64,000 nt of DNA from Terribacillus saccharophilus (GTDB taxonomy: Bacteria; Bacillota; Bacilli; Bacillales; Amphibacillaceae): positions 1 to 64,000 of the forward strand of contig FOCD01000002.1 of the NCBI GenBank assembly GCA_900110015.1, written 5' to 3'. Each line of letters begins with the position of its first letter. The stretch's first letter is position 1. Shown piece by piece: positions 17,697 to 27,231 of this stretch. The notes beneath the pieces were generated by a model that saw nothing but the letters and a program-made list of their open reading frames with translations, ran no database searches and was not told the DNA's origin. Position numbers and translations under genes: made by a program.

Positions 17697-18791
17697 TTAT
17701 CCTTCTGATACCTCACTGGATATATACTGCAAATATTCCACATCCACGCCTACCCCGATACCTGGTCCATCTGGGATTTGAATGCTTCCTTGTTCCACTC
17801 GCAGAGGCTCGATGAGCAAGTCACGATTAAAATAACGGTCAGATCCAGACAAATCACCAGGGATTGAAAACCCGGGCAAGGAAGCGAGCGCGAGATTATG
17901 TGCCTTTGAAATACCTGTTTCCACCATTCCGCCACACCAAACAGCTAAACCAGCTTGATGGCACAAATCGTGAATTCGGATAGCTTCTGTCAAGCCTCCT
18001 ACCCTTCCAATCTTAATATTAATAGTTCGGCATGCACCTAACTCGAGAGCCTGCCAAGCATCTGAAAAGCTCTCCACTGTTTCATCAAGACAAATAGGTG
18101 TTTTCATCTGCTGCTGCAATCGATGATGCAGGACAAAATCACCTGGAAGAAACGGCTGTTCAATCATCTGCAGGTTCAAGCTGTCCAATTCGGCAAGTAA
18201 GGAGATATCCTTTTCCGAGTACATGCCATTCCCATCGATCATGAGCGGCAGTTTCGGATCGATTTCCTTAACCAGCTCAATAGCTCTACGCTCGTTATAT
18301 TTTGTCACTTTCAGCTTGGCACGCTCAAAGCCCTGGCTGCGTATCATCTCAATTGTCTGCTCTAGATCATCAGACAGACTTATGACCGCTCCTGCTTTTG
18401 CTTTTGTCCTTGTACCGCCGATACAAGAAGCAAGGCTCTTGTCCTGCTGCTTGGCGTATAAATCCCATACAGCACCTTCCACAGCAGCCTTAGCCATTTG
18501 GTTGCCGACGATACCAGCAAACAGCTGTGGAACCTCTGTTGGATAATTTACTTTTTTAGCGAAAAGAAGCGGAAGTAATGTTTTCTGCAACAAAATCCAG
18601 CTGGATTCAACTGTTTCACTCGTATAAAAAGGAATCGCAAAAGCAACACCCTCACCAAAGCCAAAGCGACCATCATTATCCTGCAGCTCGACAATGATTC
18701 CTTCTCTTTCATTCAGCGCACCGGCATGTGTCGCAAAAGGCTGTTTAAGCGGCAGCGTGTATCGGAATAAACGATAGCTTTTTAGTTCCAT
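17697..18791 (-). CDS. menC: o-Succinylbenzoate synthase
   Basis: Dehydrates SHCHC to o-succinylbenzoate in menaquinone synthesis. An enolase-superfamily protein of 364 residues: the KxK motif AKLKVTKY near residue 165, metal ligands in LMIDGNG, MIEQPF and CLDETV, and the second catalytic lysine in NIKIGRVGG. I use the ATG at 18791 that overlaps the menE stop by one base (TGATG); a GTG three bases upstream is possible. Last gene of the men operon. Confidence 0.95.
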   Translation of the reverse strand: MELKSYRLFRYTLPLKQPFATHAGALNEREGIIVELQDNDGRFGFGEGVAFAIPFYTSETVESSWILLQKTLLPLLFAKKVNYPTEVPQLFAGIVGNQMAKAAVEGAVWDLYAKQQDKSLASCIGGTRTKAKAGAVISLSDDLEQTIEMIRSQGFERAKLKVTKYNERRAIELVKEIDPKLPLMIDGNGMYSEKDISLLAELDSLNLQMIEQPFLPGDFVLHHRLQQQMKTPICLDETVESFSDAWQALELGACRTINIKIGRVGGLTEAIRIHDLCHQAGLAVWCGGMVETGISKAHNLALASLPGFSIPGDLSGSDRYFNRDLLIEPLRVEQGSIQIPDGPGIGVGVDVEYLQYISSEVSEG

Positions 18792-20266
18792 CACGAACTA
18801 CCTTCATCAAGCAGCTGCTGCAGCTTATAGCGCATTAGTTTATTACTGGCGTTACGAGGAAGCTCATCCACCCAGTGCCAGTACTTCGGAATTTTATAGC
18901 GGGCCAGTCTTTCCTGGCAATACGCCTGTAATTCTTCGACACTCACTTCTGAATTTTTCACAAGGTATGCTACAGGTACGGCTCCCCATTTTGTATCAGT
19001 TTTTCCGATGACAGCTGCCTCTTGTATGTTTGGATGACTCGATAATACGCCTTCCACTTCAGCAGGATAGATATTTTCACCGCCGGAAATAATCAGATCC
19101 TTCCTTCGGTCAAGCACATACAAATAACCATCTTGGTCTGTGTAACCAATATCTCCTGTCGCCAGCCAGCCTTCCCGGAAAGCTCCTTCTGTTGCACCTG
19201 GATTCCGATAATATCCTTTGGTGATCATTGGACCTTTCACTTGAATCTCCCCGGGCTCCTCCGGTTTGGCAAAACCATTTTCGGTCATGATGCGCAACTG
19301 GGCAGGAACAAGCGCTTTTCCAGCAGATCCTAGCTTGCGAATGCTATCCTCAGGGCTTAACGTCACAATTTGTGACGCAGTTTCAGTCATCCCATAGGAT
19401 TGAAACACAGGAATAGATCGCGCCTTTGACTCTTCCAGCAGATGAAGCGGAGCAGGTCCTCCTCCTAAAAGCATGCAGCGGAACTTCGCGGGATATGTGA
19501 CACCGTCTTCCTCTTGCAGCCGCAACAAACGCTGCAGCATGACCGTCACCACAGAGACTATTGTCACACCACGCTCTATGATTGCCGTCTGCACGATTTT
19601 TTCATCAAAGCTCTCGGTCACGTATAGCGGCATCCCATAAATGGCGCTTTTGAAAATGGTCGATAATCCACCCACATGGAACATTGGCAGAGGAGACAAC
19701 CACTTATCTTCCTGTGAAAGACCAAGATTCAAGGCAGAACCAATAGCACTCCACCAGTGATTGCCGTAAGTATGCTCGACACCTTTCGGATTACCTGTTG
19801 TACCAGAAGTATAAATGATACTGAACACATCATCTAATCGAAGCTCTGTGCAGCATGTATACTCCTTTTCAGGTAGTTCGTTCAGCATCTCGATTGTTTG
19901 TAAAGCTACACTAGTATCCTTCGCCTGTTTCTCGAATCTTTCCGCTGTGAGAAGTAAATCCGCTTCACTATCTTGCAGCTGGAATAACCATTCAGACGCT
20001 GTCAGTCTCGTATTAAGCAGGATCAGTGCTGCTCCAATATAGCTTAGCGCATGGATAAGCACCACCATCTCGACGCTATTGTGAGACAGCACAGCAACAC
20101 GGGATCCTTGCTGAACACCTAGAGAAGCGAGCTTACGCGCCCTGATATCGACAGCTTTATGCAAATCGCCGAAAGTAATCGTCGTGCCCTCCGGCGTCTC
20201 TAAAGCTAAGCGCCCCGGATTAAGGTCGGCCTGCTTCTGCAGCCAATGCGGGATGATTTCCGTCAT
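18791..20266 (-). CDS. menE: o-Succinylbenzoate-CoA ligase
   Basis: Activates o-succinylbenzoate to its CoA thioester with ATP. ANL adenylating enzyme of 491 residues with the P-loop YTSGTTGNPKG (about residue 150), the YGMTE motif and the hinge region DRRKDLIISGGENIYP near residue 385. The start is the ATG at 20266 (MTEIIPHWLQKQ) after AAAGGAATGG; an upstream in-frame start adds unconserved residues. It overlaps menC by one base. A hairpin separates it from menB. Confidence 0.95.
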   Translation of the reverse strand: MTEIIPHWLQKQADLNPGRLALETPEGTTITFGDLHKAVDIRARKLASLGVQQGSRVAVLSHNSVEMVVLIHALSYIGAALILLNTRLTASEWLFQLQDSEADLLLTAERFEKQAKDTSVALQTIEMLNELPEKEYTCCTELRLDDVFSIIYTSGTTGNPKGVEHTYGNHWWSAIGSALNLGLSQEDKWLSPLPMFHVGGLSTIFKSAIYGMPLYVTESFDEKIVQTAIIERGVTIVSVVTVMLQRLLRLQEEDGVTYPAKFRCMLLGGGPAPLHLLEESKARSIPVFQSYGMTETASQIVTLSPEDSIRKLGSAGKALVPAQLRIMTENGFAKPEEPGEIQVKGPMITKGYYRNPGATEGAFREGWLATGDIGYTDQDGYLYVLDRRKDLIISGGENIYPAEVEGVLSSHPNIQEAAVIGKTDTKWGAVPVAYLVKNSEVSVEELQAYCQERLARYKIPKYWHWVDELPRNASNKLMRYKLQQLLDEGSS

Positions 20267-20290
20267 GTTACATCCATTCCTTTCTGTCAT

Positions 20291-20330
20291 AAAGAAGAAC
20301 CTTTGCAATATGCCGCAAAGGTTCTTGATG
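20291..20330 (-). terminator. Hairpin between menB and menE
   Basis: A perfect 11-bp repeat (AGAACCTTTGC at 20296-20306, complement at 20315-20325) with an 8-nt loop, followed on the reverse strand by TTCTTTATG. The T-tract is weak, so it may be a partial terminator or a processing/stability hairpin within the men operon. Confidence 0.6.
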
Positions 20331-20337
20331 GTATCTA

Positions 20338-21156
20338 TTAAGGGAAACGCGGGAATTTCTTGAAGTCAGGTGTGCGTTTTTCTTTGAACGCATCACGGCC
20401 TTCCTTCGCTTCATCCGTTGTATAGTAAAGCAATGTTGCGTCTCCGCCCATTTGCTGCAAACCAGCAAGTCCATCTGTATCTGCATTAAGAGAAGCTTTC
20501 AAGAAACGCAATGCTGTAGGAGACATGGAAAGCATCTCTTCACACCATTTAACTGTTTCTGCTTCCAGCTGATCCAATGGAACGACTGTATTGACTAAGC
20601 CCATATCCAATGCTTCTTGTGCATTGTACTGACGGCATAGGAACCAAATTTCGCGAGCTTTCTTCTGACCGATATTACGCGCTAGAAGACCAGCACCGTA
20701 TCCAGCGTCGAAGCTTCCGACACGAGGACCTGTTTGGCCAAAGATTGCGTTATCAGCAGCAATAGTCAAGTCACAGACTACATGAAGAACATGTCCGCCG
20801 CCAATTGCATAACCAGATACTTCCGCAACAACTGGTTTAGGAATTACACGAATTAAACGCTGTAAGTCAAGTACATTCAAGCGAGGAATTTGGTCTTCTC
20901 CCACATAGCCGCCATGACCGCGTACTTTTTGGTCTCCGCCGGAACAGAATGCTTTATCGCCGACACCAGCAAGCACGATAACGCCGATGTTAGAGTCGTC
21001 ACGAGCGTATGTAAACGCATCGATCAGTTCATTTACCGTTTGCGGACGGAACGCATTGCGAACTTCCGGACGGTTGATCGAAATTTTTGCGATCTGATTG
21101 TATTCTTCGTACAAAATATCTTCGTACGTACGAGTAGCTTCCCATGTAATTGCCAT
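20338..21156 (-). CDS. menB: 1,4-Dihydroxy-2-naphthoyl-CoA synthase
   Basis: Closes the naphthoate ring from o-succinylbenzoyl-CoA. A crotonase-fold protein of 272 residues with the oxyanion-hole [10 protein letters not shown] region, [10 protein letters not shown] (about residue 130) and [12 protein letters not shown], all distinctive of MenB. Its ATG overlaps the menH stop by one base, indicating translational coupling. Confidence 0.97.
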   Translation of the reverse strand: MAITWEATRTYEDILYEEYNQIAKISINRPEVRNAFRPQTVNELIDAFTYARDDSNIGVIVLAGVGDKAFCSGGDQKVRGHGGYVGEDQIPRLNVLDLQRLIRVIPKPVVAEVSGYAIGGGHVLHVVCDLTIAADNAIFGQTGPRVGSFDAGYGAGLLARNIGQKKAREIWFLCRQYNAQEALDMGLVNTVVPLDQLEAETVKWCEEMLSMSPTALRFLKASLNADTDGLAGLQQMGGDATLLYYTTDEAKEGRDAFKEKRTPDFKKFPRFP

Positions 21157-21971
21157 TATGATTCCTCCAATATATCCGCTTCAATATGAAGCAAGTATCT
21201 TCTTACTATTTTATCAAAGATTCGCGGTTGTTCAACATGGACACAGTGACCGGCCGTCGCAACGATGTGTAATTCTGCTGCTGGCAGCCGTTTTTCCATC
21301 TCCTGATTGATACCAACGAATTTATGATCCATTGATCCAGCAACTAAAATTACTGGTTTATCCAAATAGGACAACTTGTCCCAATAGGAGTCTTGTTTGC
21401 CTGTTCCCATAGTCCGGAGTGAAATTGCCAAACCGGTCGCTTGCTGCGATAAGCGTTCTTCCCTAATGATCTGCTGGATAAACTCCGGCAAGTTTTTTTG
21501 TGTATCAAACAGCGGGATGTTCTCCCAGAAGTCAATAAACTGCACTAGACCATCCGTCATAAGCCGACTGGCCAGACGCTCGTCCTGCATTTGCCTGGCC
21601 AGACGTTCCTCTTCTGTTTGCAACCCGGGTGATGCACTCTCCAGCAACAGCTCGCTTATTCTGTCAGGATAGCGGCAGGCAAAAGCAAGAGCTGCTCTTC
21701 CTCCCATTGAATACCCGCACAGCTTGACGTGAGCAATTCCATGTTGATCCAGAAATTCAGCAACATCATCCGTGAAGCGATCCATGGTCAGGTCATCCTG
21801 AATGGCTGTCTGACCATGGCCTGGCATATCTACAGCGATTACGTGATGTTTTTCACTCCATGATTCCAAGAAAGGCAGCCACGTTTGATGAGTGCCAGTA
21901 AATCCATGAAACAGCAGGAGTGTATCTGGTGCATTAGCACTGCCACTTTCGATATAGTGAAACTTAGGCAT
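21156..21971 (-). CDS. menH: SHCHC synthase, alpha/beta hydrolase
   Basis: Eliminates pyruvate from SEPHCHC to give SHCHC. An alpha/beta hydrolase of 271 residues with FHGFTGTH near the oxyanion hole, the nucleophile elbow GYSMGG (about residues 93-98) and the terminal histidine in [10 protein letters not shown]. The ATG at 21971 lies within the menD stop region (8-nt overlap); another ATG three codons upstream is possible. Position between menD and menB supports the assignment. Confidence 0.93.
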   Translation of the reverse strand: MPKFHYIESGSANAPDTLLLFHGFTGTHQTWLPFLESWSEKHHVIAVDMPGHGQTAIQDDLTMDRFTDDVAEFLDQHGIAHVKLCGYSMGGRAALAFACRYPDRISELLLESASPGLQTEEERLARQMQDERLASRLMTDGLVQFIDFWENIPLFDTQKNLPEFIQQIIREERLSQQATGLAISLRTMGTGKQDSYWDKLSYLDKPVILVAGSMDHKFVGINQEMEKRLPAAELHIVATAGHCVHVEQPRIFDKIVRRYLLHIEADILEES

Positions 21972-23709
21972 GACAAGCATCCAAATAATCCATCAGCTGC
22001 CTCTCGGCTTTATGCCATTTTTCACGGTGCCAGCTGACATTGGCATCCCGTTCGGTACGCACCTCGATGATATGCATTCCTTTTCTATTATAACTCTCCT
22101 GCAACGCATCGGAAAATGCTGTACGATCATCTGCCAGTGTATAAGGCAATTGATATAGACTAGCTGCATGCGCGAAATCCATGTTCGTTGGTGTTCCGAA
22201 AAGCGCCTCGAAATGAGCTGCCTCTTGAGCCTGCGGCAGGAAGGAGAAGATGCCTCCTCCATTATTATTGATTACAACAATAGTGAGATCGAGGCCGTAG
22301 TTACGGCCTAGCATCAGCCCGTTCATATCGTGATAGAAAGAAAGATCTCCGATTACGAGCGTAGTGCGTTTACCACTGGCTGCAACACCTAGTGCTGTTG
22401 AAACAACACCATCAATTCCATTAGTTCCGCGGTTGCACCATGGCTGGATTTGTTTATCTGTTGCAAAGAAGAAGCTGTCCAAATCACGGATCGGCATACT
22501 GTTACCAACGAACACGTTACTATCCTCCGGTGTTACACGAAGCATGTCCTGCACAGTTATTCCCTCAGTCAGCTCTTTACTTTCCATATCGTCAAGCAAT
22601 ACTTCTTTCGCAATTCGGTTCATTTTCTGCCATATTGGCAGCCATGTTTCTGGCTTAGCGGCAGGAATTGATGCTAATGCTTCGCAAAGTATAGCTGGAT
22701 CTGCGTAGATAAATTGTGTGTCCACACCAACTGGTTCACGATAGCCTGCGTGTTTCTCCACGACAATATGATTATTGCCGGTGTATTCTTTCATAAGAAA
22801 TAGATACGGCTTGGAAACAGGCATTGCGCCAAACCGAATAATAAAGTCCGGCTGCAGTTTCGCACGTACAGATTCCGATTTCAGGATCGTATCATATGTC
22901 TCAATAATAACATCCTTCGCGTGTGTTCCGCTTCGCAATTGTGATAGCGGATCTGCCAATATTGGCAACTGCCATTTTTCTGCAAAATGAACAACTGCAT
23001 TCGCAAACTCCTTATCCTCTTGAGGACCGACTACGATCAAGCCTTTTTTAGAGGTTTCCAGCATTTCAGCAAGCTGCTGTATGTGGTTTGCATCCAATTG
23101 TGCTGTACCATACAGGGAAGGCTTTACAGCTGTTTCTCCTGAAGACCACATGTTCTCGATCGTAAAGTCAGGCGTAAGCGGCTCACGGAACGGAAAATTA
23201 AGATGCACTGGCCCTGGATTTCCTTCCATCGCCTGCTGCATTACTCTGCCTGCTTGCTGCTGTACATATCGCAATGCTGCTGGATTTGCTTCCGGAAGCA
23301 TCATCTCATGGAACCATTTAACGAAGCCACCATACATTTGAATTTGATTGATGGCCTGCGGCGCACCTACGTCCCGCAACTCATGCGGGCGATCGGCTGT
23401 CAAAAGAATCAAAGGGATGCGACTGTAAAATGCCTCGACAACAGCAGGCATATAGTTCGCTGCTGCAGTTCCTGATGTACAAACAAGCGCTACTGGTTTT
23501 TGACTTTCCTTCGCAAGACCAAGCGCAAAGAAAGCAGCAGATCGCTCATCCAGATTCACCCATTGTTTCATTTGCGGATGCTCTGTCATCATAAGGGCCA
23601 GCGGAGTAGAACGAGATCCAGGTGAAATTACGACCTGCTCCACACCATTTCGCCAAAGTGCATCCACAAAATGTCCGACATATTTGGTCAATGTTTCTAT
23701 ATGACTCAT
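21964..23709 (-). CDS. menD: SEPHCHC synthase
   Basis: Thiamine diphosphate enzyme that joins 2-oxoglutarate to isochorismate. The 581-residue product has the N-terminal ISPGSRSTPLA motif (about residues 29-39) and the ThDP/Mg segment GDLSFYHDMNG...INNNGG at about 440-470. It overlaps menF by 4 nt (ATGA) and menH by 8 nt, so it is in the middle of a tightly coupled operon. Confidence 0.97.
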   Translation of the reverse strand: MSHIETLTKYVGHFVDALWRNGVEQVVISPGSRSTPLALMMTEHPQMKQWVNLDERSAAFFALGLAKESQKPVALVCTSGTAAANYMPAVVEAFYSRIPLILLTADRPHELRDVGAPQAINQIQMYGGFVKWFHEMMLPEANPAALRYVQQQAGRVMQQAMEGNPGPVHLNFPFREPLTPDFTIENMWSSGETAVKPSLYGTAQLDANHIQQLAEMLETSKKGLIVVGPQEDKEFANAVVHFAEKWQLPILADPLSQLRSGTHAKDVIIETYDTILKSESVRAKLQPDFIIRFGAMPVSKPYLFLMKEYTGNNHIVVEKHAGYREPVGVDTQFIYADPAILCEALASIPAAKPETWLPIWQKMNRIAKEVLLDDMESKELTEGITVQDMLRVTPEDSNVFVGNSMPIRDLDSFFFATDKQIQPWCNRGTNGIDGVVSTALGVAASGKRTTLVIGDLSFYHDMNGLMLGRNYGLDLTIVVINNNGGGIFSFLPQAQEAAHFEALFGTPTNMDFAHAASLYQLPYTLADDRTAFSDALQESYNRKGMHIIEVRTERDANVSWHREKWHKAERQLMDYLDACHA

Positions 23710-25061
23710 TCTGATACCTCCAAAGCTTCCAGCATTGGACGGAATTTGATTGCCGTCTCTTCGAATTCCATATCTGGATCCGAATCCTTTACGACACCGC
23801 AGCCTGCAAACAACACAGCCTGCTTCCCGTCCAGCAGACCAGAACGGATGGCAACGGCGGTATCTCCATTACGATAGCTGTCCATCCAGCCTACCGGCGC
23901 ACCGTACCAGCCACGTTCAAGCGGTTCTTTATTTTCAATGAAATCCAACGCTTCCTGCTTAGGCAGACCGCCTAAGGCAGGTGTTGGATGTAGTTCCTGT
24001 ACAATCTGCTGCAGCGAGGCTCCAGGCAGGAGTGTGGCAGAAACCGGAGTATGCAAATGCTGAAGCTGCCGCAGTTTTAATAGCTGCGGTCCATCCGGCA
24101 GAAGCAAGTCCTTACTGTATTTGCCGATCACATCGGTAATCATTTTTACAACGTATTGATGTTCTTCACGATTCTTACTATCTTGAAGCAGCGCATCTCC
24201 GATCATCTGATCATCGGCCTCGTTATTACCACGCGGTGCAGTTCCTGCGACACAGCTTGTATGCAGTATGCCTGACTCAACACTCACTAAACGCTCCGGC
24301 GTTGCCCCAAGGAAACACGCTGATCCATTTTCGACAGCAAAAATAAAACTGTCCTTTTGGGTGTCCAGCAAATTGCGAAGCACACCAGCTGCCTGAAGTT
24401 TCTCTTCAAATTCAAGTTTCATCGCCCGTGCCAGCACGACTTTATCCAATTCAGACGACTTTATTGTATCCGTTGCTTCTTTTACTAATCGCTTCCACGC
24501 TTGTGACTCCAGCTCTTCCTTGCTAACGAGCTCTGTCTTTAAAGTTGGAAGACTTTTTTCAGCGAACAGCTGCTCTAGCTGCCCAAGTGTATTAGTGATT
24601 TGACTCTCAATATTTGAAGCATCCACTAACTGATTGATTGTTACATAATATTCTTTCTCCGTTTTGGTCAAAGTAAAAGCAGGTATGCGATATTGTGTTG
24701 CAGGAAAGTCCTGCCACAGTTCACGTTCACGCTCCTGCTGAAAGTTCATTCCACTGAAAGCAACAGGGCCTGTTCCAGCTTTAGAAGAAAGATTGTGAAC
24801 AACTGCACTTTCTATAACATGCTCCCATTCCTCAGCAGTACGCATATCCAATATTGCCGGTCCTGCACCAACCAAGCAAAGATCATCTTTTTGGCTGTAC
24901 CAGAAATGGCGGTTTCCTTCTAAAGAAGAACCATTGGCAAAGAAGCGAAGTGGATCTATCGCTCCGACTTTCTCAGTCCAGCTGACCAGTATTTGCTGTT
25001 GCTGCTCATCAGCAGCTTTACGAAGAAAAGACTCGAAATCTGTCTTATATTGTTGAATCAT
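23706..25061 (-). CDS. menF: Isochorismate synthase
   Basis: Converts chorismate to isochorismate, the first committed step to menaquinone. A chorismate-binding enzyme of 451 residues with the KVVLARA segment and C-terminal signature ALGGLPK and ERGWYGAPVGW; the GCGVVKDSDP motif ends the domain. I chose the ATG at 25061 (MIQQYKTDF), preceded by GGAGG at 9 nt; an ATG 6 codons upstream lies before that site. First gene of the men operon. Confidence 0.95.
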   Translation of the reverse strand: MIQQYKTDFESFLRKAADEQQQQILVSWTEKVGAIDPLRFFANGSSLEGNRHFWYSQKDDLCLVGAGPAILDMRTAEEWEHVIESAVVHNLSSKAGTGPVAFSGMNFQQERERELWQDFPATQYRIPAFTLTKTEKEYYVTINQLVDASNIESQITNTLGQLEQLFAEKSLPTLKTELVSKEELESQAWKRLVKEATDTIKSSELDKVVLARAMKLEFEEKLQAAGVLRNLLDTQKDSFIFAVENGSACFLGATPERLVSVESGILHTSCVAGTAPRGNNEADDQMIGDALLQDSKNREEHQYVVKMITDVIGKYSKDLLLPDGPQLLKLRQLQHLHTPVSATLLPGASLQQIVQELHPTPALGGLPKQEALDFIENKEPLERGWYGAPVGWMDSYRNGDTAVAIRSGLLDGKQAVLFAGCGVVKDSDPDMEFEETAIKFRPMLEALEVSE

Positions 25062-25132
25062 ATTTTCCGACCTCCACATTACTGCAAGGACAATTAAAGT
25101 TCGTTTACGTTCATTTTCTGATGTCCTTCCCT

Positions 25133-25161
25133 ATTCTATTCCCTTTTTCGCCGATAAACAA
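25133..25161 (-). promoter_or_regulatory. men operon promoter
   Basis: TTGTTT (25156-25161) and TAGAAT (25133-25138) on the reverse strand with a 17-nt spacer, about 70 nt ahead of the menF start. Confidence 0.6.
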
Positions 25162-25216
25162 GGAGTAGCACTTGATAACTTATTTTAAGTAAGCAATTAA
25201 CGTTGACATGCTATCT

Positions 25217-25245
25217 TTGTTTCCCTAAAATTAATATGATATAAT
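25217..25245 (+). promoter_or_regulatory. menA promoter
   Basis: Perfect TATAAT (25240-25245) with a TGA extension and a weak TTGTTT at -35 (25217-25222, 17-nt spacer). It diverges from the menF promoter. Confidence 0.65.
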
Positions 25246-25274
25246 GCCCTGCATTTTTAAGGAGAGAAAGTATT

Positions 25275-26222
25275 ATGCAATCTATCGGGAACGATAACGT
25301 GCGACAAGCACTTAATGAGCGCGAAGGCTTCCAAATATGGTGGCGCCTCATGCGTCCTCATACTTTGACGGCTTCATTCGTGCCTGTCTTTATAGGAACA
25401 ATGCTCGCTGCATTGGATGGCAAGATTAACTGGCTGCTTTTCGGAGCTATGCTGCTTGCATGTATGTTGATCCAATGTGCGACGAATATGTTCAATGAGT
25501 ACTATGATTTTGTCCGCGGACTGGATAATGAGCAGTCTGTTGGAATCGGCGGAACGATCGTACGCGACGGTATCAAGCCGAAAACCGTTTTGTCACTAGC
25601 ACTGACGTTTTATGCTATCAGCATGCTGTTAGGCGTATATATTTGCATGGAATCCAGCTGGTATATCGCATTAATCGGACTTGCATGTATGCTTTGCGGT
25701 TATTTGTACACTGGCGGTCCTTATCCGATTTCCTATACACCTTTCGGGGAATTGACATCTGGGGTTTTCATGGGTGCCATCATCATTTGCATCACATACT
25801 ACATCCAGACACTGACACTTACTGGTAATGTCGTATTAATCAGTATTCCAGTGACTATTTTCATTGCGTGTATCAATTTCGCCAATAACCTGCGCGACCA
25901 CGACGGTGATAAAGTAAACGGCAGAAGAACAGTTGCTATCCTGCTTGGCCGTAAAAAAGGTGTTACCTTCCTTGGAATTTGTTTTATTATCAGCTATGTC
26001 ATTACTGCTGTATTTATCGCTGTTGGATTACTTCCAATTTGGGCTGTTATCACATTCTTAAGCATTAAGAAAGCTCGTGATGCTTACCGTGGTTTCATTG
26101 GCAAGACAATGCCGCTTGAAATGATGCCTGCGATGAAGGCAACAGGACAAACAAATACGATTTATGGTCTATTGCTTGTGATCGCTTTACTGATTCAGCA
26201 ATTCGTACCACTTTCATTCTAA
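25275..26222 (+). CDS. menA: 1,4-Dihydroxy-2-naphthoate polyprenyltransferase
   Basis: Prenylates DHNA to demethylmenaquinone in the membrane. A UbiA-superfamily protein of 315 residues with about eight or nine membrane helices. The first Asp-rich motif is NMFNEYYDFVRGLDNE (about residues 73-88) and the second NNLRDHDGDKVNGRRT (about 208-223). Divergent from the menFDHBEC operon and the last pathway step found here. Confidence 0.97.
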   Translation: MQSIGNDNVRQALNEREGFQIWWRLMRPHTLTASFVPVFIGTMLAALDGKINWLLFGAMLLACMLIQCATNMFNEYYDFVRGLDNEQSVGIGGTIVRDGIKPKTVLSLALTFYAISMLLGVYICMESSWYIALIGLACMLCGYLYTGGPYPISYTPFGELTSGVFMGAIIICITYYIQTLTLTGNVVLISIPVTIFIACINFANNLRDHDGDKVNGRRTVAILLGRKKGVTFLGICFIISYVITAVFIAVGLLPIWAVITFLSIKKARDAYRGFIGKTMPLEMMPAMKATGQTNTIYGLLLVIALLIQQFVPLSF

Positions 26223-26225
26223 TTT

Positions 26226-26257
26226 TAAAAGCGGGCATCCAGCCCGCTTTTTTATAT
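26226..26257 (+). terminator. menA terminator
   Basis: Stem AAAGCGGGC / GCCCGCTTT followed by T-run. Confidence 0.88.
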
Positions 26258-26314
26258 AGGTTTAATACATACTAGTACGGGAAATACATTACATACAGAA
26301 AGCAGGTTACTATT

Positions 26315-26701
26315 ATGAACTTCTCAGATACATTAATGGAGCAGCTGCAAATGCGGGTGGTCGAAGCAAATAAGGATCAGGTTGTGATGGAGATGCCCGT
26401 CGGACCGCATAACAGGCAGCCCATGGGATTTTTGCACGGTGGCGCCAGTGTAGCACTTGCAGAAACAGCAGCAAGTATTGGCGGCAACCTGCATGCAGAT
26501 CCTGCAACTCAGGCAGTGTTTGGCCTGGAGATTAATGCAAACCATATTCGCAGTGTTCAATCTGGTATCGTAACTGCGGTTGCTTCCCCGATTCATGTTG
26601 GAAAATCGACAATGGTTTGGCAAATATCCATTTCGGATGAGAACGAGGAACTGCTCTGTATCGCCCGCTGTACGCTGGCTGTTAAAACGAGAAGGCAATA
26701 A
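26315..26701 (+). CDS. menI: Hotdog-fold thioesterase, probable DHNA-CoA thioesterase
   Basis: A 128-residue PaaI/MenI-type hotdog thioesterase. The core MGFLHGGASVALAE (about residues 37-50) holds the catalytic-type acidic residue and the HGG motif; the second half has INANHIRSV. DHNA-CoA hydrolysis is the missing step between MenB and MenA, and the gene lies right behind menA, so the MenI role is a reasonable inference. It could also be a broad acyl-CoA thioesterase. Confidence 0.8.
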   Translation: MNFSDTLMEQLQMRVVEANKDQVVMEMPVGPHNRQPMGFLHGGASVALAETAASIGGNLHADPATQAVFGLEINANHIRSVQSGIVTAVASPIHVGKSTMVWQISISDENEELLCIARCTLAVKTRRQ

Positions 26702-26717
26702 AGGAGATGGATTGAAA

Positions 26718-27101
26718 ATGGATAAAAATAAATTGGATTATTTCCGTAAACAATTACTTGCAATGAAGGAAGAAGCAGAAGAACAAATTAAAGGGAACGA
26801 TAGCTATAATAGCGCAAAAGAATTCCCTAATGATTCTACTGGTGAGCTTTCGACAATTGTCAATCACCCAGGCGATCTTGGCACAGAAATGCATGATCGT
26901 GAAACAGCCGAAACATTAAAAGAAGCAGCACGGGAGCGACTTCGCGATATTGAAGATGCACTAGATCGAATTGAAGAAGGTACGTATGGAGTAAGCGAGA
27001 AATCCGGCGAACCTATTCCAGAGGAACGGTTGAAGGCTGAACCTACTGCCCGCTTGCTTGTAGAGGAACAAGCTGAAGTTGAAGAGACAAGAAGAGCTTA
27101 A
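26718..27101 (+). CDS. yteA: YteA-like TraR/DksA family protein without zinc-finger cysteines
   Basis: A 127-residue protein: coiled-coil N-terminal half (LDYFRKQLLAMKEEAEEQ), the conserved NHPGDLGTEMHDRETAETL block (about residues 53-71), and a DksA-like C-terminal part (GTYGVSEKSGEPIPEERL). In the family the last region carries cysteines of a C4 zinc finger; here the Cys positions read Ser and no cysteine remains. Related YteA/YocK proteins are linked to sporulation. The ATG at 26718 follows AAGGAGATGG. The 17-nt gap to menI suggests cotranscription. Confidence 0.85.
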   Translation: MDKNKLDYFRKQLLAMKEEAEEQIKGNDSYNSAKEFPNDSTGELSTIVNHPGDLGTEMHDRETAETLKEAARERLRDIEDALDRIEEGTYGVSEKSGEPIPEERLKAEPTARLLVEEQAEVEETRRA

Positions 27102-27111
27102 AAAAATGCAT

Positions 27112-27145
27112 AAGAAAAGGCACCCTCGCAGGGTGCCTTTGTTAA
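27112..27145. terminator. Bidirectional terminator after yteA and the candidate small RNA
   Basis: Perfect stem AAAGGCACCC / GGGTGCCTTT with loop TCGCA. The T-tract after it is short on both strands. Confidence 0.75.
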
Positions 27146-27225
27146 TTGCGGCGTGTAAAGCCGTGCGGCCACATCCACACGTGTCTAAGACGCGCTTTAC
27201 CGACTTATGCAATTCAGCTCATCGC
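27112..27225 (-). ncRNA. Candidate structured small RNA (family unknown)
   Basis: A unit of about 115 nt on the reverse strand between yteA and ribU with its own promoter and terminator and no sensible ORF. Visible pairing: GTAAAGC (complement of 27194-27200) with GCTTTAC (complement of 27155-27161) as an outer stem; inside it GTC-TTA-GAC with flanking CG pairs, and GTGTGG-ATGTGG-CCGCAC. Together these give a three-way junction followed by the GC-rich terminator at 27116-27140. The region is notably more GC-rich than other intergenic DNA here. I cannot match it to a known RNA family; the ends are estimates. Confidence 0.55.
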
Positions 27226-27231
27226 TAGACT

